Part shown: positions 15,880 to 25,106 of the stretch, one piece after another | Layout: each line of letters begins with the position of its first letter | Numbering within the stretch: the first letter of the stretch is position 1 | NCBI RefSeq assembly: GCF_003990975.1 | Contig: NZ_RZJR01000011.1 | Coordinates: 1 to 64,000 of the forward strand | Source: Cohnella sp. AR92 | GTDB lineage: Bacteria; Bacillota; Bacilli; Paenibacillales; Paenibacillaceae | Direction of reading: 5' to 3' | DNA: 64,000 bases | The notes under the pieces: model-generated | Told to the model about the DNA's origin: nothing | Databases searched by the model: none | The model's input: the letters and a program-made list of their open reading frames with translations, nothing else | Translations under genes and position numbers: made by a program

Positions 15880-18192
15880 TTGAACAACCGGCGGGAACTA
15901 GGCTCGGTATCGATCTTCTTCATAACGGCGACGGCGGGGTTCGTTCTGCTGACGGGACTGCTCATCGACTACGCCAGGGTCGCGGCTTTCCGCAAGCAGG
16001 CGGAGCTGGCGGTCATGTCCGGCACGCGCTCCGTCCTGGCTGCCTACGATCCCTATCTCTATTCCAGGTATGGCTTGTTCGCCAGAGGCGGCGACTCGGC
16101 GGACGAATTGTTCCTGCGGGCGCTGGAAGGGAATCAGCCTCAACCGGGAGGTCAAGCTTTCTCCATGCTGGACATGCAGTTGACGGCGTCCGCCGCGATC
16201 GAGAGCCGTCCTCTTGCGACGAAGGAAGTGCTGCAGCGCCAGGTGTTGGAGGAGATGAAGTACAAAGCCCCGATCGATCTGACGATCGAACTGGTCACCC
16301 GATGGAAGGGCGTCGCCTCCGTCATGAAGGACGCCGAGACGACGGTGGACCGGCTGGAGCGCATGAAGCAGGCTTACGTGCGCAGGGAAGCTTCGCTTGA
16401 CGAAGCGATTAGCGAGCTCGGCGAGGCCGGGAACGGAATCGTCCATGCGATGGATCCTATTCTTCCTTCGCCGCCCGCTGAGCTAGGCGGATCGAGGAGC
16501 GCGGGAGGAGCGGCGACCGTTCCGGACGTCGTTCTGATGTACGGGGATTACGTGAACAAGAGAATCCAAGACGAGCAGCGGGCGGAGGCGCAGAGAGCGG
16601 CCTATCAAGCCTGGGAAGAGAGGAAGAAAGCGGCGGAACGCTCCGGAGCCAAATTCGAAGAACCGCCGCCGGCCTCTTCTCCTCCTCTGTACGCTCAACA
16701 GATCAGCGCTTATCTGGAGGGGGCGGAGAAGGTGCGAAAGGCGTTGTTGGAGATCGAGGCGGCCGCGGGCAAGGCGGATTCCCGATTGGAGAAAGCGGCT
16801 CGATCGCTTGAGACGGCTAGGCTTGCGGATCGGGAGATGCAGAGCATCGCGGAAGAAGAGAGCGACAGCGGTGACACGGCCGACGATAACGATGGAGCTT
16901 CCTTCTCTTCGGACGAGACTTCTCTCCGGGAAGAAGCAGGCCAGACCTTCGCGGATCTTAACCGACCCTTGAACGAACTTGTATTAGGCGATGACTGGTT
17001 TGACTCTTCGAAGCAAGAGATCGAGCAGCAGAGACTGGCTGGACAGAACGTTAGGGATTCCACCTTGCTGCTCGCCGGAACCGTTGGAACGATTCCGGGA
17101 TCCTCCGGCTTAACGGCCCGGCTTGCTTCCGAAGGGGGCCAGCTCCAATCTCATGCCGAAAGCTATCGAGCCCGATATAGCGAATCCGGTACCGTTATGG
17201 TCGCTTGGAAGGAGCGAGTCGAGGAGCATCGTTCCGCCGATAAGGAGCGCAAGCAGCTTGAACAAGAAGCAGACAAGGAGTGGAAGAAGGCTGTCGGCGG
17301 CATGAGCAAGCTGTCGGGGGGAGCGGAAGAGTCGGAGGCGGAAGCGTTCCGGGAGCTGGAGACATTATACCGGGCGAATCTGGAGTGGAACAAGGCGATG
17401 GATGAGGCTCAAGTTACCGAAGATTCCGCGGATAACGGGGAACCCGTAGATACCGATGAATCGGCGGGTTCGTCAACCTCTTTGGGAACAGGCCGGCAGG
17501 AAGCTCTCGAGAAATCCAGCGGCTGGATGTCCGCTCTGTCCGACGCCGCGCTAGGGACTCGGGATCGGCTTTACGGATCGGAGTATATCATCGATCGTTT
17601 CGTGCACAGCGAGCCGTCCGAGGTCAAGGAGTTCCTGGAAGGAAGCGGCGAGCTGCCCGCCTCTCCGGCTTCTCAGCAAGTGGAATACATCCTATACGGC
17701 TTCGCGAATCCGAAGAGCAATCTTGCGGCTGCTTATTCCGAGATCTTCGCGGCGCGATTCTCCATTCGGATGGTAGAAGGTCTGATAGAGAGCAGCAAGT
17801 ATGGCCATCCGTTGGTCGTGCTCGCGGCCGCGACCCTTTATGCCGTACGCGCGACAGTCCAGGACATGCAGAATTTACTCTCGAAGGGTACGGTCGAGTT
17901 CTCCAAGTACGTTGCATTTTCCACGACCTATGCCGACTATATGAGGCTCTTTCTGCTTCTGCACGGGGGCTCATCGAAGAATTGGTCGCGAATGACGGCG
18001 GTGATGGAACAGGAGAGCGGTCTGAGCTTCGAGCGATTATACACGTACATGAGCGGGCAAGGCACGGCTTCTGTCTCGCTCTGGTTCTTCCCCGGGCTGG
18101 TCAAGGTGCTCGGGTTATCCGGCCAATGGGGCGGGACGGTGAACGGGAATCGATACGAGGCGACCTATCAAGCGGACGATGCTTATCAATAA
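15880..18192 (+). CDS. Large TadG-like protein with long coiled-coil region
   Basis: A 770-residue protein starting at TTG 15880, which has a perfect AGGAGGTG eight bases upstream. It opens with one membrane helix (SIFFITATAGFVLLTGLLIDYARVAAF in outline), then QAELAVMSGTRSVLAAYDPYLYSRYGLF, the pattern of TadG/Flp-assembly surface proteins. Residues of about 120-560 are rich in Glu, Lys, Ala and Arg with heptad-like spacing, predicting long helices, interspersed with acidic linkers (DSGDTADDNDG). A more ordered C-terminal part follows. It lacks the +5 glutamate of pseudopilins, so it is probably not polymerised. It could span the thick cell wall and stabilise the pilus base; that is inference. 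Confidence 0.8.
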   Translation: MNNRRELGSVSIFFITATAGFVLLTGLLIDYARVAAFRKQAELAVMSGTRSVLAAYDPYLYSRYGLFARGGDSADELFLRALEGNQPQPGGQAFSMLDMQLTASAAIESRPLATKEVLQRQVLEEMKYKAPIDLTIELVTRWKGVASVMKDAETTVDRLERMKQAYVRREASLDEAISELGEAGNGIVHAMDPILPSPPAELGGSRSAGGAATVPDVVLMYGDYVNKRIQDEQRAEAQRAAYQAWEERKKAAERSGAKFEEPPPASSPPLYAQQISAYLEGAEKVRKALLEIEAAAGKADSRLEKAARSLETARLADREMQSIAEEESDSGDTADDNDGASFSSDETSLREEAGQTFADLNRPLNELVLGDDWFDSSKQEIEQQRLAGQNVRDSTLLLAGTVGTIPGSSGLTARLASEGGQLQSHAESYRARYSESGTVMVAWKERVEEHRSADKERKQLEQEADKEWKKAVGGMSKLSGGAEESEAEAFRELETLYRANLEWNKAMDEAQVTEDSADNGEPVDTDESAGSSTSLGTGRQEALEKSSGWMSALSDAALGTRDRLYGSEYIIDRFVHSEPSEVKEFLEGSGELPASPASQQVEYILYGFANPKSNLAAAYSEIFAARFSIRMVEGLIESSKYGHPLVVLAAATLYAVRATVQDMQNLLSKGTVEFSKYVAFSTTYADYMRLFLLLHGGSSKNWSRMTAVMEQESGLSFERLYTYMSGQGTASVSLWFFPGLVKVLGLSGQWGGTVNGNRYEATYQADDAYQ

Positions 18193-19138
18193 AAGATTCC
18201 GAGAGGTGAAGAGAGCCGGACGAAGGCCGTTCCATGGCAAACGAAGGAGGGAAGAAGGCTCCGTCACGCTGGAGGCTGCTCTGGTGATGCCTGTATTCCT
18301 TCTGTTCGTCCTTTTCCTCGTCTTCCTCATACAGGCCTCCGTAACGACGATGGCGCTTCACGGGACGTTATCCCAGACGGTGCGCCAAGCGGCTTCGATG
18401 TGGTATCCCGTGTCCATGGCCGAGGAGTCGTTCTCGAAGACGGATGCGGGGCAAGCCGTCGAGCGGATCAATCAGAAGCTGGCTGACATCCAAGACTTCC
18501 TTCGGGATCATGCCGACTTCCTCCCCTCCCCTCTGTCCGAGTGGGCTAGCGAAGCCGCAAGCCGGTCCTGGTCGCTCGAAGAGAACGCGGCTATTCCGTT
18601 GTTCGAGACTCTAGCCGGGGAGGTCGCCGATCGAAGGGCTCTGGATATGAACCGATTCTCTATCGTCTCGGTAGAGCTGCCCGGCAGTACGGACAGCGAT
18701 AGTTACCTGACTGTTGAGGCGGAGTATCGTCTGCCGATGAAAGTGCCTTTTGTGGGCCGCAGCTTGGTTCTTCGCTCTTCCGCCCGGGAACGGGCCTGGA
18801 TCGGAGGAAGCCCTTCTACGGCTCTGCTGGAGAGCGGCGAAGAAGGGAATTCGATCCCGTTAAGCTTCGTCTCGATGGAGCCGAGTCCGGCAAGGCCCGG
18901 AAGGAGGGTCACTCTGACGCTCAAGACGGTGCCGGGAGAGACGGTTGATCTATCTGTTTTCTACAAGAGCGGGGAGAGCGCGGCCAAGCATCTGGGACAA
19001 GCGACGGCGGATTCCGACGGTCTCGTATCCTGGACCTGGCTCGTGTCCGGCAACACGACGTCGGGGACTTGGAATTGGGAAGCCAAGACGAGCGACGGAA
19101 GCGCTTGGAACCAGTCCTTCCTCGTCTCAAGAAGCTGA
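18179..19138 (+). CDS. TadE-like pseudopilin with a beta-rich C-terminal domain
   Basis: This 319-residue protein overlaps the preceding gene by 14 bases. After a basic leader comes REEG then SVTLEAALVMPVFLLFVLF, giving glutamate at +5 after the cleavage glycine. The ectodomain ends with an apparent Ig-like or carbohydrate-binding-like sandwich (PARPGRRVTLTLKTVPGETVDLSVFYKSG onward, about 240-319). This extra domain is unusual for TadE and could form an adhesive tip. It is the second TadE-like protein of the operon. Confidence 0.82.
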   Translation: MLINKRFREVKRAGRRPFHGKRRREEGSVTLEAALVMPVFLLFVLFLVFLIQASVTTMALHGTLSQTVRQAASMWYPVSMAEESFSKTDAGQAVERINQKLADIQDFLRDHADFLPSPLSEWASEAASRSWSLEENAAIPLFETLAGEVADRRALDMNRFSIVSVELPGSTDSDSYLTVEAEYRLPMKVPFVGRSLVLRSSARERAWIGGSPSTALLESGEEGNSIPLSFVSMEPSPARPGRRVTLTLKTVPGETVDLSVFYKSGESAAKHLGQATADSDGLVSWTWLVSGNTTSGTWNWEAKTSDGSAWNQSFLVSRS

Positions 19139-19161
19139 CTTGATAAGGAGATTAGCCGGTT

Positions 19162-19746
19162 ATGGATGTCATTCTAATGATTGCCTTGATCTCGTTGACC
19201 GGGTCTGCTTGTTGGACCGATCTTCGCCGGAGGCTGATTCCTAACGCGCTGACGGTTGCTTACGCTAGCGCTGGCTTTCTTTATCAGGGAGTCGCCCACG
19301 GTTGGAGCGGACTTACGCAGGCTTTGCTTGGAGGGGCGGCTGCGATGGCGCCTCTATTGATCATGTATGTTCTGCGGGGGATTGGGGGAGGGGACGTCAA
19401 GTGGTTCTTTGCTTTCGGCGTATGGGCGGGAGCGCAGCTGGCCTTGCAGCTCGTCGTTCATTCGATTCTGGCGGCCGGCGTCATTGCTCTGGGGCTGCTG
19501 CTGTTCCGAAGGCTTAAGCGGCAAGAGGCGGGACGAGGAGAAATCATTGGCAAGATCCATTCCGAGAACCTAGATGAGGGACAAGCCGAGAGGACAACCG
19601 ACGCCGTCGCTGGCGTCGCCGTATCGGCAGCTGCCGCCGGCATCGCTAGAACGGCCAGCACAACCAAGGGGGCTATGAAGGCGACATTCCCTTTTATGGC
19701 AGCGGTCGCCCCTGCTTTCGTTTACGTGTTCTACGGACAATGGTGA
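19162..19746 (+). CDS. A24-family prepilin peptidase (TadV/CpaA-like)
   Basis: This 194-residue multi-pass membrane aspartyl protease has the two catalytic aspartates: D20 in CWTDLRRRLIPN and D78 in GGGDVKW, the latter being the GxGD signature. It lacks the N-terminal methylase domain of PilD, as expected for TadV/CpaA. It should cleave the Flp pilin and the two TadE-like proteins of this operon. The hydrophilic stretch at about 115-155 (EIIGKIHSENLDEGQAERT) is an odd insertion before the last membrane segment. Confidence 0.93.
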   Translation: MDVILMIALISLTGSACWTDLRRRLIPNALTVAYASAGFLYQGVAHGWSGLTQALLGGAAAMAPLLIMYVLRGIGGGDVKWFFAFGVWAGAQLALQLVVHSILAAGVIALGLLLFRRLKRQEAGRGEIIGKIHSENLDEGQAERTTDAVAGVAVSAAAAGIARTASTTKGAMKATFPFMAAVAPAFVYVFYGQW

Positions 19747-19767
19747 TGGGGAAGGAGCGGGAAAAGC

Positions 19768-21564
19768 ATGCAAGGTTATCGCACCCGGTTCGAACAAGGA
19801 AGGGGGCATCAGATGGTGCTTGTCGGGGAGCCGCCGGTCCAATCGGACGAATTGGATCGGCTTCAATACCGGATGCTGTCGCGGCAGGAGGGAGTTCCCG
19901 GTCTTCTGCCGGTTCAGGCGGAAGAAATCGATGGCAGCGTCTCTCTTCGTTATACGTTAACGGGTTATCGAATGCTCGCTCAATCGTTCCGCGTCGAACG
20001 ATGGACGATGGAAGAGGCGCTGGAAGCGCTCGGCCAGATGGCGGATACGCTGGAGCAAGCGAACGAATACATGTTGGATCTTGAACGTTTCTCGCTCGAG
20101 GACGAATTTATTTTTGTCGGCAGCGGCTGGGGAGAGCTGGCTCTGACCTATGTGCCCGTGGCGAGAAAGGCAGGGACGATGGACTTCGGGGCTCAACTGG
20201 AGAGGCTGATCGTGCGTTGGATGATGAACGTCGAGCGGCCGGATGGGCCGACTCTGCAGAAGCTGCTGAGACAGGCGGGGAGCATGGACTTCTCCCCCTC
20301 CAAGTTAAGAAGACTGGTGAGGCATCTGCTGGCGAATTCGGGCGAGAAGGAGCAGGAAGTCGACTCGGGGCTGCATCTCGCCGCCGGACATGGGAGGCCT
20401 GCTTCCCTTGCCGCGGCGTCCCATCGCTCTCATCCGACTCCCGGGAATGAAGCGGCGAGCTCCGTTGCAAGCCTCAACTTACGGCAGGCGCCTGCATTCT
20501 ATCGGAACAGGGAGGCGGGGAATGGACAATCGGCCGGAGGCCGCTTCTCCCAAGAAGATCCGTCTGCTGGGACTGAACGTTCGGTTTACCCTGAATTTCC
20601 TGCAGATGAGAGGTCGTTCAAGACGGAGAACCAAACCGTTATTCCTCCGATTGAGCCTCAAGCCAAGCCGCAGCAATCGTTCCAGGATCGCGGATACGCA
20701 GGGGAGCCTCAGAGCTTATCCGGCTTGCTTGGACGGGAGCCCGGAGAGTGGGATCCATCCGAGGAGGAAGGCAAAGAGAAGGCAAGCCCTGGCCGATGGC
20801 GGACGTGGTTGTTGTCCGGTGCGGGGGCAGCGACGGCAATTGCCTGGAGGTTTATTTATCTGCCGCATCCCGGCCGAAGAGAGTTCATTCTCTCCATAGG
20901 GGTCACGCTGCTGGCGCTTGGAGCCTGCGTCTTTCTCTGGAATGGCTGGAAGAGCAGAAGGCCGAAGCGGACGGCAGGGATAACCAGCAGCAATAGCGGC
21001 AGCGGAGGGCCATGGGAGGCAGACGAAGAAGGCTGGAGTACGTCCGATCGGGAACCGTCATCGGGCAACGGAAGATTCGGCCTTCCTATTGCCGCCGCTC
21101 AGGCGGGGTCCATTCCTTCTCGTGGGCCTGCGCCATTAGCATTCTCGAATGGGCGGGAAGAGGCAGAAGGGCGCGCTACCGCTTGGCTGCATGCGGATGA
21201 GGGCACGATGCTGCTCGCGGAGCCGGAGTCTCTCTTGGATCGGGGAACGGATTGCTACCTGGAATGGGAGCAGGACGGGGGCCGGCAGAGAATCCGGCTG
21301 ACGGGCAAATCCCTCGTTATCGGCAGATCCAGCGAAGCCGCCCAGCACGTGGATGAGACGCCGGGCGTCTCTCGCGCGCATCTTGAGCTTCTGCAAGAGG
21401 AAGAAAGCTGGCGGGCCAAAGACTTGGGCTCTCGGAATGGCAGCTGGCTGAACGGGGTTCCGATGGCCCCTTATGAAGCGTATCCGCTGACCAAGGGAGA
21501 CAGTCTGCAGATCGCCTCGTCCCTATATCGATTCCAAGAAGGGGCCAAGCTGGATCGTTTATAA
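19768..21564 (+). CDS. DUF6382-FHA domain membrane protein
   Basis: A 598-residue protein with three parts: an N-terminal domain of about 180 residues matching the DUF6382 type found in Firmicute Tad loci (VSLRYTLTGYRMLAQSFRVERWTMEEALEAL), a disordered linker and two hydrophobic segments (about 345-390), and a C-terminal FHA domain (517-590) with the phosphothreonine-binding residues in VIGRSS, SRAH and GSRNGSWLNG. It should read a phospho-threonine signal, so a Ser/Thr kinase probably controls pilus activity. No kinase gene is in the window. It is the last gene of the operon. Confidence 0.88.
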   Translation: MQGYRTRFEQGRGHQMVLVGEPPVQSDELDRLQYRMLSRQEGVPGLLPVQAEEIDGSVSLRYTLTGYRMLAQSFRVERWTMEEALEALGQMADTLEQANEYMLDLERFSLEDEFIFVGSGWGELALTYVPVARKAGTMDFGAQLERLIVRWMMNVERPDGPTLQKLLRQAGSMDFSPSKLRRLVRHLLANSGEKEQEVDSGLHLAAGHGRPASLAAASHRSHPTPGNEAASSVASLNLRQAPAFYRNREAGNGQSAGGRFSQEDPSAGTERSVYPEFPADERSFKTENQTVIPPIEPQAKPQQSFQDRGYAGEPQSLSGLLGREPGEWDPSEEEGKEKASPGRWRTWLLSGAGAATAIAWRFIYLPHPGRREFILSIGVTLLALGACVFLWNGWKSRRPKRTAGITSSNSGSGGPWEADEEGWSTSDREPSSGNGRFGLPIAAAQAGSIPSRGPAPLAFSNGREEAEGRATAWLHADEGTMLLAEPESLLDRGTDCYLEWEQDGGRQRIRLTGKSLVIGRSSEAAQHVDETPGVSRAHLELLQEEESWRAKDLGSRNGSWLNGVPMAPYEAYPLTKGDSLQIASSLYRFQEGAKLDRL

Positions 21565-21578
21565 GCCGGCGAATTGTT

Positions 21579-21606
21579 TTGACAATGGCCAAGCGCCTGC
21601 TAGAAT
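21579..21606 (+). promoter_or_regulatory. Sigma-A promoter of the GNAT gene
   Basis: TTGACA at 21579-21584, 16-base spacer, TAGAAT at 21601-21606, 42 bases before the start codon. Confidence 0.75.
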
Positions 21607-21648
21607 GGCAATTAGTAGTTTGCCAAGCGGCGGAAGGCGGTAGATGCC

Positions 21649-22467
21649 ATGTTATCGAACGAGCAATTGCAAGACATTCAACGATTGCAGCAAGAATGCG
21701 AAACTTATGATGATATACAGCTGAAGCTGAATTGGGAGATGCTGAGAACGCGGAAAAGCAATCAACTGGATTTTCTTCTCTATGAGGACGGAGAGTTGAT
21801 CGGATTCCTGGGGTTGTACGATCTTGCTCCTAATGTTGAAGTGTGCGGCATGGTGAAGCCGAACCGTCGCAGGAAGGGGCATTTTACGAGCTTGTTTCGA
21901 CAGGGAATCGAGCGGAGCAGGCAGTTGGGCTTCCAACAGATTCTGCTGAATGCGCCTGCAGGGTCGCAAGCGGCTCGAGCCTTCTTAAGTCGGACGGGTG
22001 CGGCCTATGCGTTCACCGAGCACCAGATGAAGTGGGAGAAGCAGCCGCTCCAGCAGGCGAGCGGGGTTCGCCTTCGTCCGGCGGAGGCGGCGGATGAAGG
22101 GATTAGGCTGCGCTTGAACGTGGAAGCATTCGGCATGGAAGAAGAGGACGCTCTTGCCATGGAGAAGGAGATCGATCAGAGAGGCGACAGCAAGGTCTTC
22201 ATGATCGAGGCGAACGGGGAGACCGTCGGCAAGATCCGGGTCAGCAAGGAAGAGAACGAAGCCTGGATCTATGGGTTCTGCGTTCTGCCCGAGAAGCAAG
22301 GGCAGCGAATCGGCAGGCGAGCGCTCAGCCTTATTGTGGAGGAGCTTAGCTCCGAGGGGCATTCGGTACACCTGGAGGTCGAAGCCATGAACGATAACGC
22401 TCTCGGCCTCTATGAATCCGTCGGATTCAGAAGGGTGCATTCGCAGGACTATTATTCATACGACTAA
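21649..22467 (+). CDS. Tandem GNAT-domain N-acetyltransferase
   Basis: This 272-residue protein carries two GNAT folds. The first (about 1-125) has an acetyl-CoA loop variant in PNRRRKGHFTSL; the second (about 142-272) has the canonical loop in PEKQGQRIGRRAL and a closing NALGLYESVGFRRV motif. Two-domain GNATs include mycothiol synthase-like and aminoglycoside acetyltransferase-like enzymes; substrate is unknown. A good promoter and a hairpin terminator frame it as a single-gene unit. Confidence 0.9.
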   Translation: MLSNEQLQDIQRLQQECETYDDIQLKLNWEMLRTRKSNQLDFLLYEDGELIGFLGLYDLAPNVEVCGMVKPNRRRKGHFTSLFRQGIERSRQLGFQQILLNAPAGSQAARAFLSRTGAAYAFTEHQMKWEKQPLQQASGVRLRPAEAADEGIRLRLNVEAFGMEEEDALAMEKEIDQRGDSKVFMIEANGETVGKIRVSKEENEAWIYGFCVLPEKQGQRIGRRALSLIVEELSSEGHSVHLEVEAMNDNALGLYESVGFRRVHSQDYYSYD

Positions 22468-22503
22468 AACAAAGGACGCCGATCGATCCCGGCGTCCTTT
22501 GTT
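22468..22503. terminator. Bidirectional terminator
   Basis: AACAAAGGACGCCG pairs with CGGCGTCCTTTGTT, giving U-tracts for both convergent genes. Confidence 0.92.
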
Positions 22504-22509
22504 ACTATT

Positions 22510-23913
22510 CTATCGGTGCAATAAATCCCTAAGCGCATCTTCCAGCCTAGGATAAGAGAATACGAATCCGTGCTCCAGAGCTTTGCGAGGGTAGGCATGC
22601 TGTCCGGTAAGCAGCAAGGCCGACTGTTCGCCGAGCACTTTCTCGACGAGCGAGGCTGGGGCATGGAACCAATAAGGCCTCTTCGCGACATGCGCCAGCG
22701 TGCGACCGAATTCGTCGCTGTTGACGGGATCGGGAGCGACCGCATTCACGGCGCCGGAAATCCCGGGATGATCGAGACAGAACAGAATGAGTCCGACCAT
22801 GTCATCGATATGGATCCAAGGGAACCCTTGCATCCCGGAGCCGATCCGTCCTCCCGCGAACAGCTTGTGAGGCAGCCGCAGCAGCGGGAACGTCCCTCCA
22901 TCGCGTCCCATGACCAAGCTGATGCGAAGCTTGACGATCCGCTCCACCGGGATCCGGTCGACCGCCTCTTCCCAGGCGACGACGACCTGGCCGAGATAAT
23001 CTTCCGGATTCGCCGGAGAGGATTCGTCGAATAGAGTCATCGTCTCGGAAGAATGCCGGTTCCCGGAGAGGGGAGCTTCGTCGTCTTCCGGTTCGAACTC
23101 TTCTTCCGTTCCGGACGAGGAACGCAGCTTAGCTAGCAGCTCCATAAGATCTTCGTCGGTTCCGTCCACGGAGTCGTTCCTATCGGAGCGGCCTGTCGCC
23201 GCCGCTTCTTCTTCGGTCTGCTCATTGTCCTCGATGGCAAACCGATTCTCCGCCCGGTAAGCGCGCTCTTCCCGTTCGATCGGCGCTGGCCGCTCGTCGA
23301 GGTCCAGCCGCGGAGCCGGTTGGCTCTCTCTTCCCTCCAGATCGTCGGGAGGAGTGAAGCCGCGGATGCCTACGCTTTCTGCCGTAACCGGCGCCTTAGC
23401 CTGCGCCGACGCGGGAGCGCTGGCGATCGAGCTCTCAAGGGGCTGCTCTTCCTCTTCTTGGCGGGAAGGCTTCTTAAAACCGGAGAACAAGCTTCGCTTG
23501 CGGGACAGCCTGGACGAGGCAGCCCGGCCTTTTCTCTTCAGGAGCGGGGAATAGGAATGGCCGTAAATCGAGATTCCCGAGGCGTTGATAAGCACCTTGG
23601 GCGGCTGATCCATTCTTCGCACGATATCTTCGATGCGCAAGGCGGTCAGCGTGCGGGAGACAAGGATCTCCCTTTTCCTCTCCGGGGTCCACTTCTTCCC
23701 GACGCTCTCCCCGACGAGAGAGACGATCGCGTCGATGCCGTTCCACTGCCAAGGCTTCTGGGACCATTCTTCCCAGGTGACATAATGCAAGCCCGCGACG
23801 GGAGCCGCGGGCAAATGGCGCGTGACAATCCAGACTTCATCTCCGCGTTGCTGCAATTCTCGCGCGAGAGCGTTCCCGATAAAACCTGTTCCGCCGCACA
23901 GCATAAGGCGCAT
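22510..23913 (-). CDS. TIGR01777-family NAD-dependent epimerase with a large internal insertion
   Basis: This 467-residue short-chain dehydrogenase-like protein has the family N-terminus MRLMLCGGTGFIGNAL and the C-terminal part containing PWIHIDDMVGLI and NAVAPDPVNSDEFGRTLAHV, as in YfcH/SulA-type proteins. Family members are about 300 residues; here about 170 residues of Ser/Glu/Ala/Pro-rich, probably disordered sequence (about 120-291) are inserted after ASGISIYGHS and before the conserved TLFDESSPANPEDYLGQV. Basic in its first part (LLKRKGRAASSRLSRKR) and acidic later, it may tether the enzyme. AAGGAG lies 9 bases before ATG 23913; an ATG six codons upstream is itself part of that site. 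Confidence 0.88.
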   Translation of the reverse strand: MRLMLCGGTGFIGNALARELQQRGDEVWIVTRHLPAAPVAGLHYVTWEEWSQKPWQWNGIDAIVSLVGESVGKKWTPERKREILVSRTLTALRIEDIVRRMDQPPKVLINASGISIYGHSYSPLLKRKGRAASSRLSRKRSLFSGFKKPSRQEEEEQPLESSIASAPASAQAKAPVTAESVGIRGFTPPDDLEGRESQPAPRLDLDERPAPIEREERAYRAENRFAIEDNEQTEEEAAATGRSDRNDSVDGTDEDLMELLAKLRSSSGTEEEFEPEDDEAPLSGNRHSSETMTLFDESSPANPEDYLGQVVVAWEEAVDRIPVERIVKLRISLVMGRDGGTFPLLRLPHKLFAGGRIGSGMQGFPWIHIDDMVGLILFCLDHPGISGAVNAVAPDPVNSDEFGRTLAHVAKRPYWFHAPASLVEKVLGEQSALLLTGQHAYPRKALEHGFVFSYPRLEDALRDLLHR

Positions 23914-23935
23914 GGGCACGCACTCCTTCATTTAT

Positions 23936-24388
23936 CTATTGCTTGTCGATGGTAACGATCGTGTATTGCTTGAACGTCTGGCCTCCGGAATCGATATTGG
24001 ATTCCGTATATTCGAATTTGATCTTGATTCCTTCATTCCAATTCGAGATTCGATCCGAGACGTCGGAGCCGATCTGGAAAACCGTCGGTTCGCCATTGAA
24101 TTCGATCTCGATCGAATGATTGTCCACTTGACCGTTATAGACGCCGGTTCCTTCCAGCTTCTTCTGCTCGTTAGAGGAAGAAGCAGGGGCGGATGGGGAA
24201 GCGGATGGGCTCGGTTCGGACGGGCTGCTCGCTTCAGGCGACGCGCTGGCCGTTGCCGCGGGCGGCGAACTCGCGCTAGGCGACGCGCTCGCGTTCTTCG
24301 AATCGTTGTCGTTGCTGCAAGCGCTGGCCAGAAGTAGCATGGAAAGCACGCCGACCGTCCAAGCGGTATTTTTGCCAAGTCTTTTCAT
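23936..24388 (-). CDS. Small lipoprotein with Ser/Pro/Ala linker
   Basis: This 150-residue protein has a lipoprotein signal (VGVLSMLLLASAC, lipid-attached cysteine C24), a linker of about 50 residues of Ala, Ser and Pro, and a compact domain of about 80 residues (EGTGVYNGQVDNHSIEIEFNGEPTVFQ onwards). The domain is found in Paenibacillus lipoproteins of unknown role. GGAGGTG is well placed before ATG 24388; an in-frame ATG 30 bases upstream lacks one. It lies 22 bases upstream of the epimerase gene on the same strand, so the two are probably cotranscribed. Confidence 0.82.
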   Translation of the reverse strand: MKRLGKNTAWTVGVLSMLLLASACSNDNDSKNASASPSASSPPAATASASPEASSPSEPSPSASPSAPASSSNEQKKLEGTGVYNGQVDNHSIEIEFNGEPTVFQIGSDVSDRISNWNEGIKIKFEYTESNIDSGGQTFKQYTIVTIDKQ

Positions 24389-24542
24389 AGGTGAACACCT
24401 CCAGGAGTTATCTGTCAATCTAGGCTGATGTAGAGTTCCCTCAAGAGGTTAGACGGCAAGATGGACCAAAGGTTTCGAAATTCGCGGCGAATGCCGAAGT
24501 TCGCTCCCGCCGTCAACTGCCGAAAACTTCAGCGCCAGCCCG

Positions 24543-24980
24543 TTAACCCAGCAAGTGGCGATAGGAAGAATAGTCGATCTTGTTCTCCTCCAGGAAGCTG
24601 ATCAGGAAGCTGTGATCGCGCTTCGGCGTCGCCAAGATGTAGCCTTCGATGCAGTGTGCCTCCGTTACCTCTTGCGCTCCGCTTTCCACGGCCAACTGCC
24701 CTATTTTCGCCGCGATGGAATGCTTGGCAATGTCCCGGAAGGCCGATGGAACAGGAGAAGCCAGCTTGTCCAGCAGCTTCTTGGAATGATCCGTCCAGAG
24801 CGGGCGACTGCGTTCGACCCAGTAATTCTGCCAATCGAGCTTGGACTTGCCGTCCTGCTTAGGAAGCACCTTGAGAAATTTGCGGAACATGAAGAAGCCG
24901 CCGATGCACATGAAGACGACCATCACGATCGTCCAGAAACCTATAATGTAGAGAAACCAATCCGGCGTACCGTTCACCAA
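24543..24980 (-). CDS. DUF2621 family membrane protein (YneK-like)
   Basis: This 145-residue protein has one N-terminal membrane helix (FLYIIGFWTIVMVVFMCIGGFFMF) and a conserved cytoplasmic domain (LPKQDGKSKLDWQNYWVERSRPLW, later HCIEGYILATPKRDHSFLI). The pattern matches DUF2621 proteins of Bacilli such as B. subtilis YneK. The role is unknown; in several Bacilli the gene is expressed in sporulating cells. The ATG at 24980 is preceded by AGGTGATC. It seems to be a single gene. Confidence 0.8.
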   Translation of the reverse strand: MVNGTPDWFLYIIGFWTIVMVVFMCIGGFFMFRKFLKVLPKQDGKSKLDWQNYWVERSRPLWTDHSKKLLDKLASPVPSAFRDIAKHSIAAKIGQLAVESGAQEVTEAHCIEGYILATPKRDHSFLISFLEENKIDYSSYRHLLG

Positions 24981-25106
24981 AGATCACCTCATTTTCAAAT
25001 TATATCTGATTTCTAGATTTATTTCGATCTTCAAGTTACAATAAGGACGGATTATTCGGGCGATCTCGGGACAAGCGTTCGGGAGGCCTATCGAGAGGAG
25101 CCAGCC

